Shown here piece by piece: positions 62,713 to 64,000 of a stretch of 64,000 bases of DNA. Made by a program: the position numbers and the translations under genes. Positions within the stretch are counted from its first letter, which is position 1. Every line of letters starts with the position of its first letter. The notes under the pieces were generated by a model. The model was not told where the DNA came from, searched no databases, and saw only the letters and a program-made list of their open reading frames with translations. The stretch lies in the NCBI GenBank assembly GCA_016791115.1, contig JAEUNL010000043.1, positions 1 to 64,000 of the forward strand, written 5' to 3'. The DNA is from Rhodocyclaceae bacterium. GTDB lineage: Bacteria > Pseudomonadota > Gammaproteobacteria > Burkholderiales > Rhodocyclaceae.

Positions 62713-64000
62713 CTAGTCGCCGGCGTTCTCGCCGATCTTCCGCAAGCGATAGGCCAGTTTCGGGCGCGTGATGCCGAGCTCCCGCGCCGCTTTGGAAAGG
62801 TTTCCGCGCGCCCTCGCCACCGCGGTACGGATCAGGATCGCCTCCGCGTCGGCCAGCGTGGGCAAGTGCTCGCCAGGCGCGGCCTGGGCATCCACGACAC
62901 GCTGCACATCCTCCAGAGCCGTTTGACCGGTACGGCTGGCGGCCGGCGAGACGCCGCCGCTCGCGTTCAATGCAAATGCGTCCGTCTGCACGTCCTCACC
63001 GGACGTGAACAAGTGGCAGTAATCGAGCGCCCCACCGTCTTCAGCAAGGATCACGGCGCGCTCGATGATGTTCTCCAGTTCCCGCACGTTGCCCGGCCAA
63101 TCGTAGGCAAGCAGCGCATCCACCGCGCGTTCGCGAAAGCCGGTGATGCGCTTCTTGTAGCTTGAACTTAAGCGTCGCAGGAACCATTCCATCAGCAGCG
63201 GGATGTCGTCGCGCCGATCGCGCAGCGGCGGCACGCTGATCGGAAACACGTTGAGACGGAAGAACAGGTCTTCGCGGAAGTGGCCGGCTTTCACCGCTTC
63301 ACGAAGATCCACGTTGGTCGCAGCGACCAACCTGACGTCCACCTTGCGCACCCTGGTATCGCCAACGCGCTCGATCTCGCTCTGCTGCAGGGCGCGCAGC
63401 AGCTTTCCCTGGGCGGTCAACGACAGCGTGCCGATCTCGTCGAGGAACAGCGTTCCGTGGTTCGCCCGTTCGAATCGCCCCGGCCGCGAGTTGGTGGCAC
63501 CGGTAAATCCGCCCTTCTCGACGCCGAACAGCTCCGACTCCATCAGGTGCTCGGGAATCGCGGCACAGTTCACCGCAACGAAAGGCGCATGCGCACGCAT
63601 GCTCTGCGCATGAAGGTTCTGCGCAAAGATCTCCTTTCCAACACCGCTCTCGCCGAGGAACAGCACGGTCGCTTCGGTCGGTGCGACCTTCTTGACCATG
63701 TGACAGACGGTGTTGAATCCGGCCGAGATGCCGATGATGCCCGCATTGTTGGGCAGTATCTCGGCCTCGCCCAGCCCATGGGGAATGCCCGAAATGCGCT
63801 CGACCGGGGATTTCGGCGTCCACGTCACGAACTCGCCAACCTGCAGGAAGCGCACGTCATCCTCCGGCGAGTCCCACTCGTCGATCGGCTTGCCGATCAG
63901 GTGGCAGTACTCGTGCCCCATGCCACGGCACTCGAGTTCGCGATACAGGATCGGCTTTCCCATGAACGTGCTGGTGAATCCGCAGGCGTAGCCGATCTGC
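62713..64000 (-). CDS. V4R-domain sigma-54 activator (XylR/DmpR-like), 5' part beyond window
   Basis: About 429 residues are visible, open to the right edge. The first part is the end of a V4R sensor domain ([28 protein letters not shown]), as in XylR/DmpR aromatic-responsive activators. The AAA+ domain has Walker A GESGVGKE, and GGFTGA in place of the usual GAFTGA loop, followed by [35 protein letters not shown] precedes a Fis-type HTH ([20 protein letters not shown]). Expected to activate a sigma-54 promoter in response to an aromatic compound. Target genes are outside the window. Confidence 0.9.
   Translation of the reverse strand, partial: QIGYACGFTSTFMGKPILYRELECRGMGHEYCHLIGKPIDEWDSPEDDVRFLQVGEFVTWTPKSPVERISGIPHGLGEAEILPNNAGIIGISAGFNTVCHMVKKVAPTEATVLFLGESGVGKEIFAQNLHAQSMRAHAPFVAVNCAAIPEHLMESELFGVEKGGFTGATNSRPGRFERANHGTLFLDEIGTLSLTAQGKLLRALQQSEIERVGDTRVRKVDVRLVAATNVDLREAVKAGHFREDLFFRLNVFPISVPPLRDRRDDIPLLMEWFLRRLSSSYKKRITGFRERAVDALLAYDWPGNVRELENIIERAVILAEDGGALDYCHLFTSGEDVQTDAFALNASGGVSPAASRTGQTALEDVQRVVDAQAAPGEHLPTLADAEAILIRTAVARARGNLSKAARELGITRPKLAYRLRKIGENAGD

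Overview
This GC-rich window (high-GC third codon positions, almost no non-coding space) reads like a betaproteobacterial chromosome. The DUF3138-type porin, the DctS/DctR plus TRAP layout, NnrS, and a small Rhodocyclales-style periplasmic protein fit the Rhodocyclales/Burkholderiales. A Thauera/Azoarcus-like organism is my best guess, not a proven one. No tRNA, rRNA, CRISPR array, transposase or phage gene was seen.

Region 1 (1-17.6 kb, minus strand) is a long polyamine-catabolism block. In transcription order it holds alanine dehydrogenase, PuuD, PuuA (gamma-glutamylpolyamine synthetase), SpuC (putrescine-pyruvate transaminase), the PotFGHI importer, a DUF3138 porin, GabD, PuuC, GabT, a GlnT-like ligase and an omega-amino acid/beta-alanine-pyruvate transaminase cut by the left edge. 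The genes suffice for uptake and conversion of putrescine to GABA and succinate by both the gamma-glutamyl and transaminase routes. Alanine dehydrogenase can regenerate the pyruvate that the pyruvate-dependent transaminases consume. A MocR/PdxR-type regulator is divergent at 17.8 kb, with an MFS transporter translationally coupled to it.

Region 2 (20.7-24.2 kb, plus) is modE followed by modB-modA-modC. A consensus sigma-54 promoter and a ModE-like dyad lie directly upstream of modB. Region 3 (24.4-33.4 kb) is mixed: a persulfide dioxygenase-rhodanese fusion, a GNAT/beta-carbonic anhydrase fusion, a thioredoxin-like protein, an alpha/beta hydrolase, YqeB, a SHOCT/glycine-repeat protein, a Mut7-C protein, and three tandem Hsp20 genes behind a good sigma-32 promoter.

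Region 4 (33.5-37.2 kb, minus) pairs a stand-alone periplasmic binding protein with a hybrid histidine kinase. Region 5 (37.4-44.1 kb) is a second polyamine locus: GFA protein, cupin, PuuB and agmatinase on the minus strand; class-III aminotransferase, glutamine amidotransferase and MmsA on the plus strand. PuuB supplies the oxidase missing from region 1, and MmsA could finish the beta-alanine branch.

Region 6 (44.1-54.7 kb) is an envelope-stress module. CpxA/CpxR-like genes are divergent from a BepA-like protease, a Spy/CpxP-like protein, an unusual lipoprotein hydrolase and a complete NodT-MacA-MacB-type tripartite exporter. GTAAA-N5-GTAAA CpxR boxes precede the protease and the Spy gene. 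Region 7 (54.8-64 kb) holds nnrS, a 57-residue membrane protein, the DctPQM TRAP transporter with DctS/DctR, and a V4R-sigma-54 activator cut by the right edge. A dispersed intergenic repeat sharing CCGCATGGAT and GGCATGCCG cores occurs at about six places.
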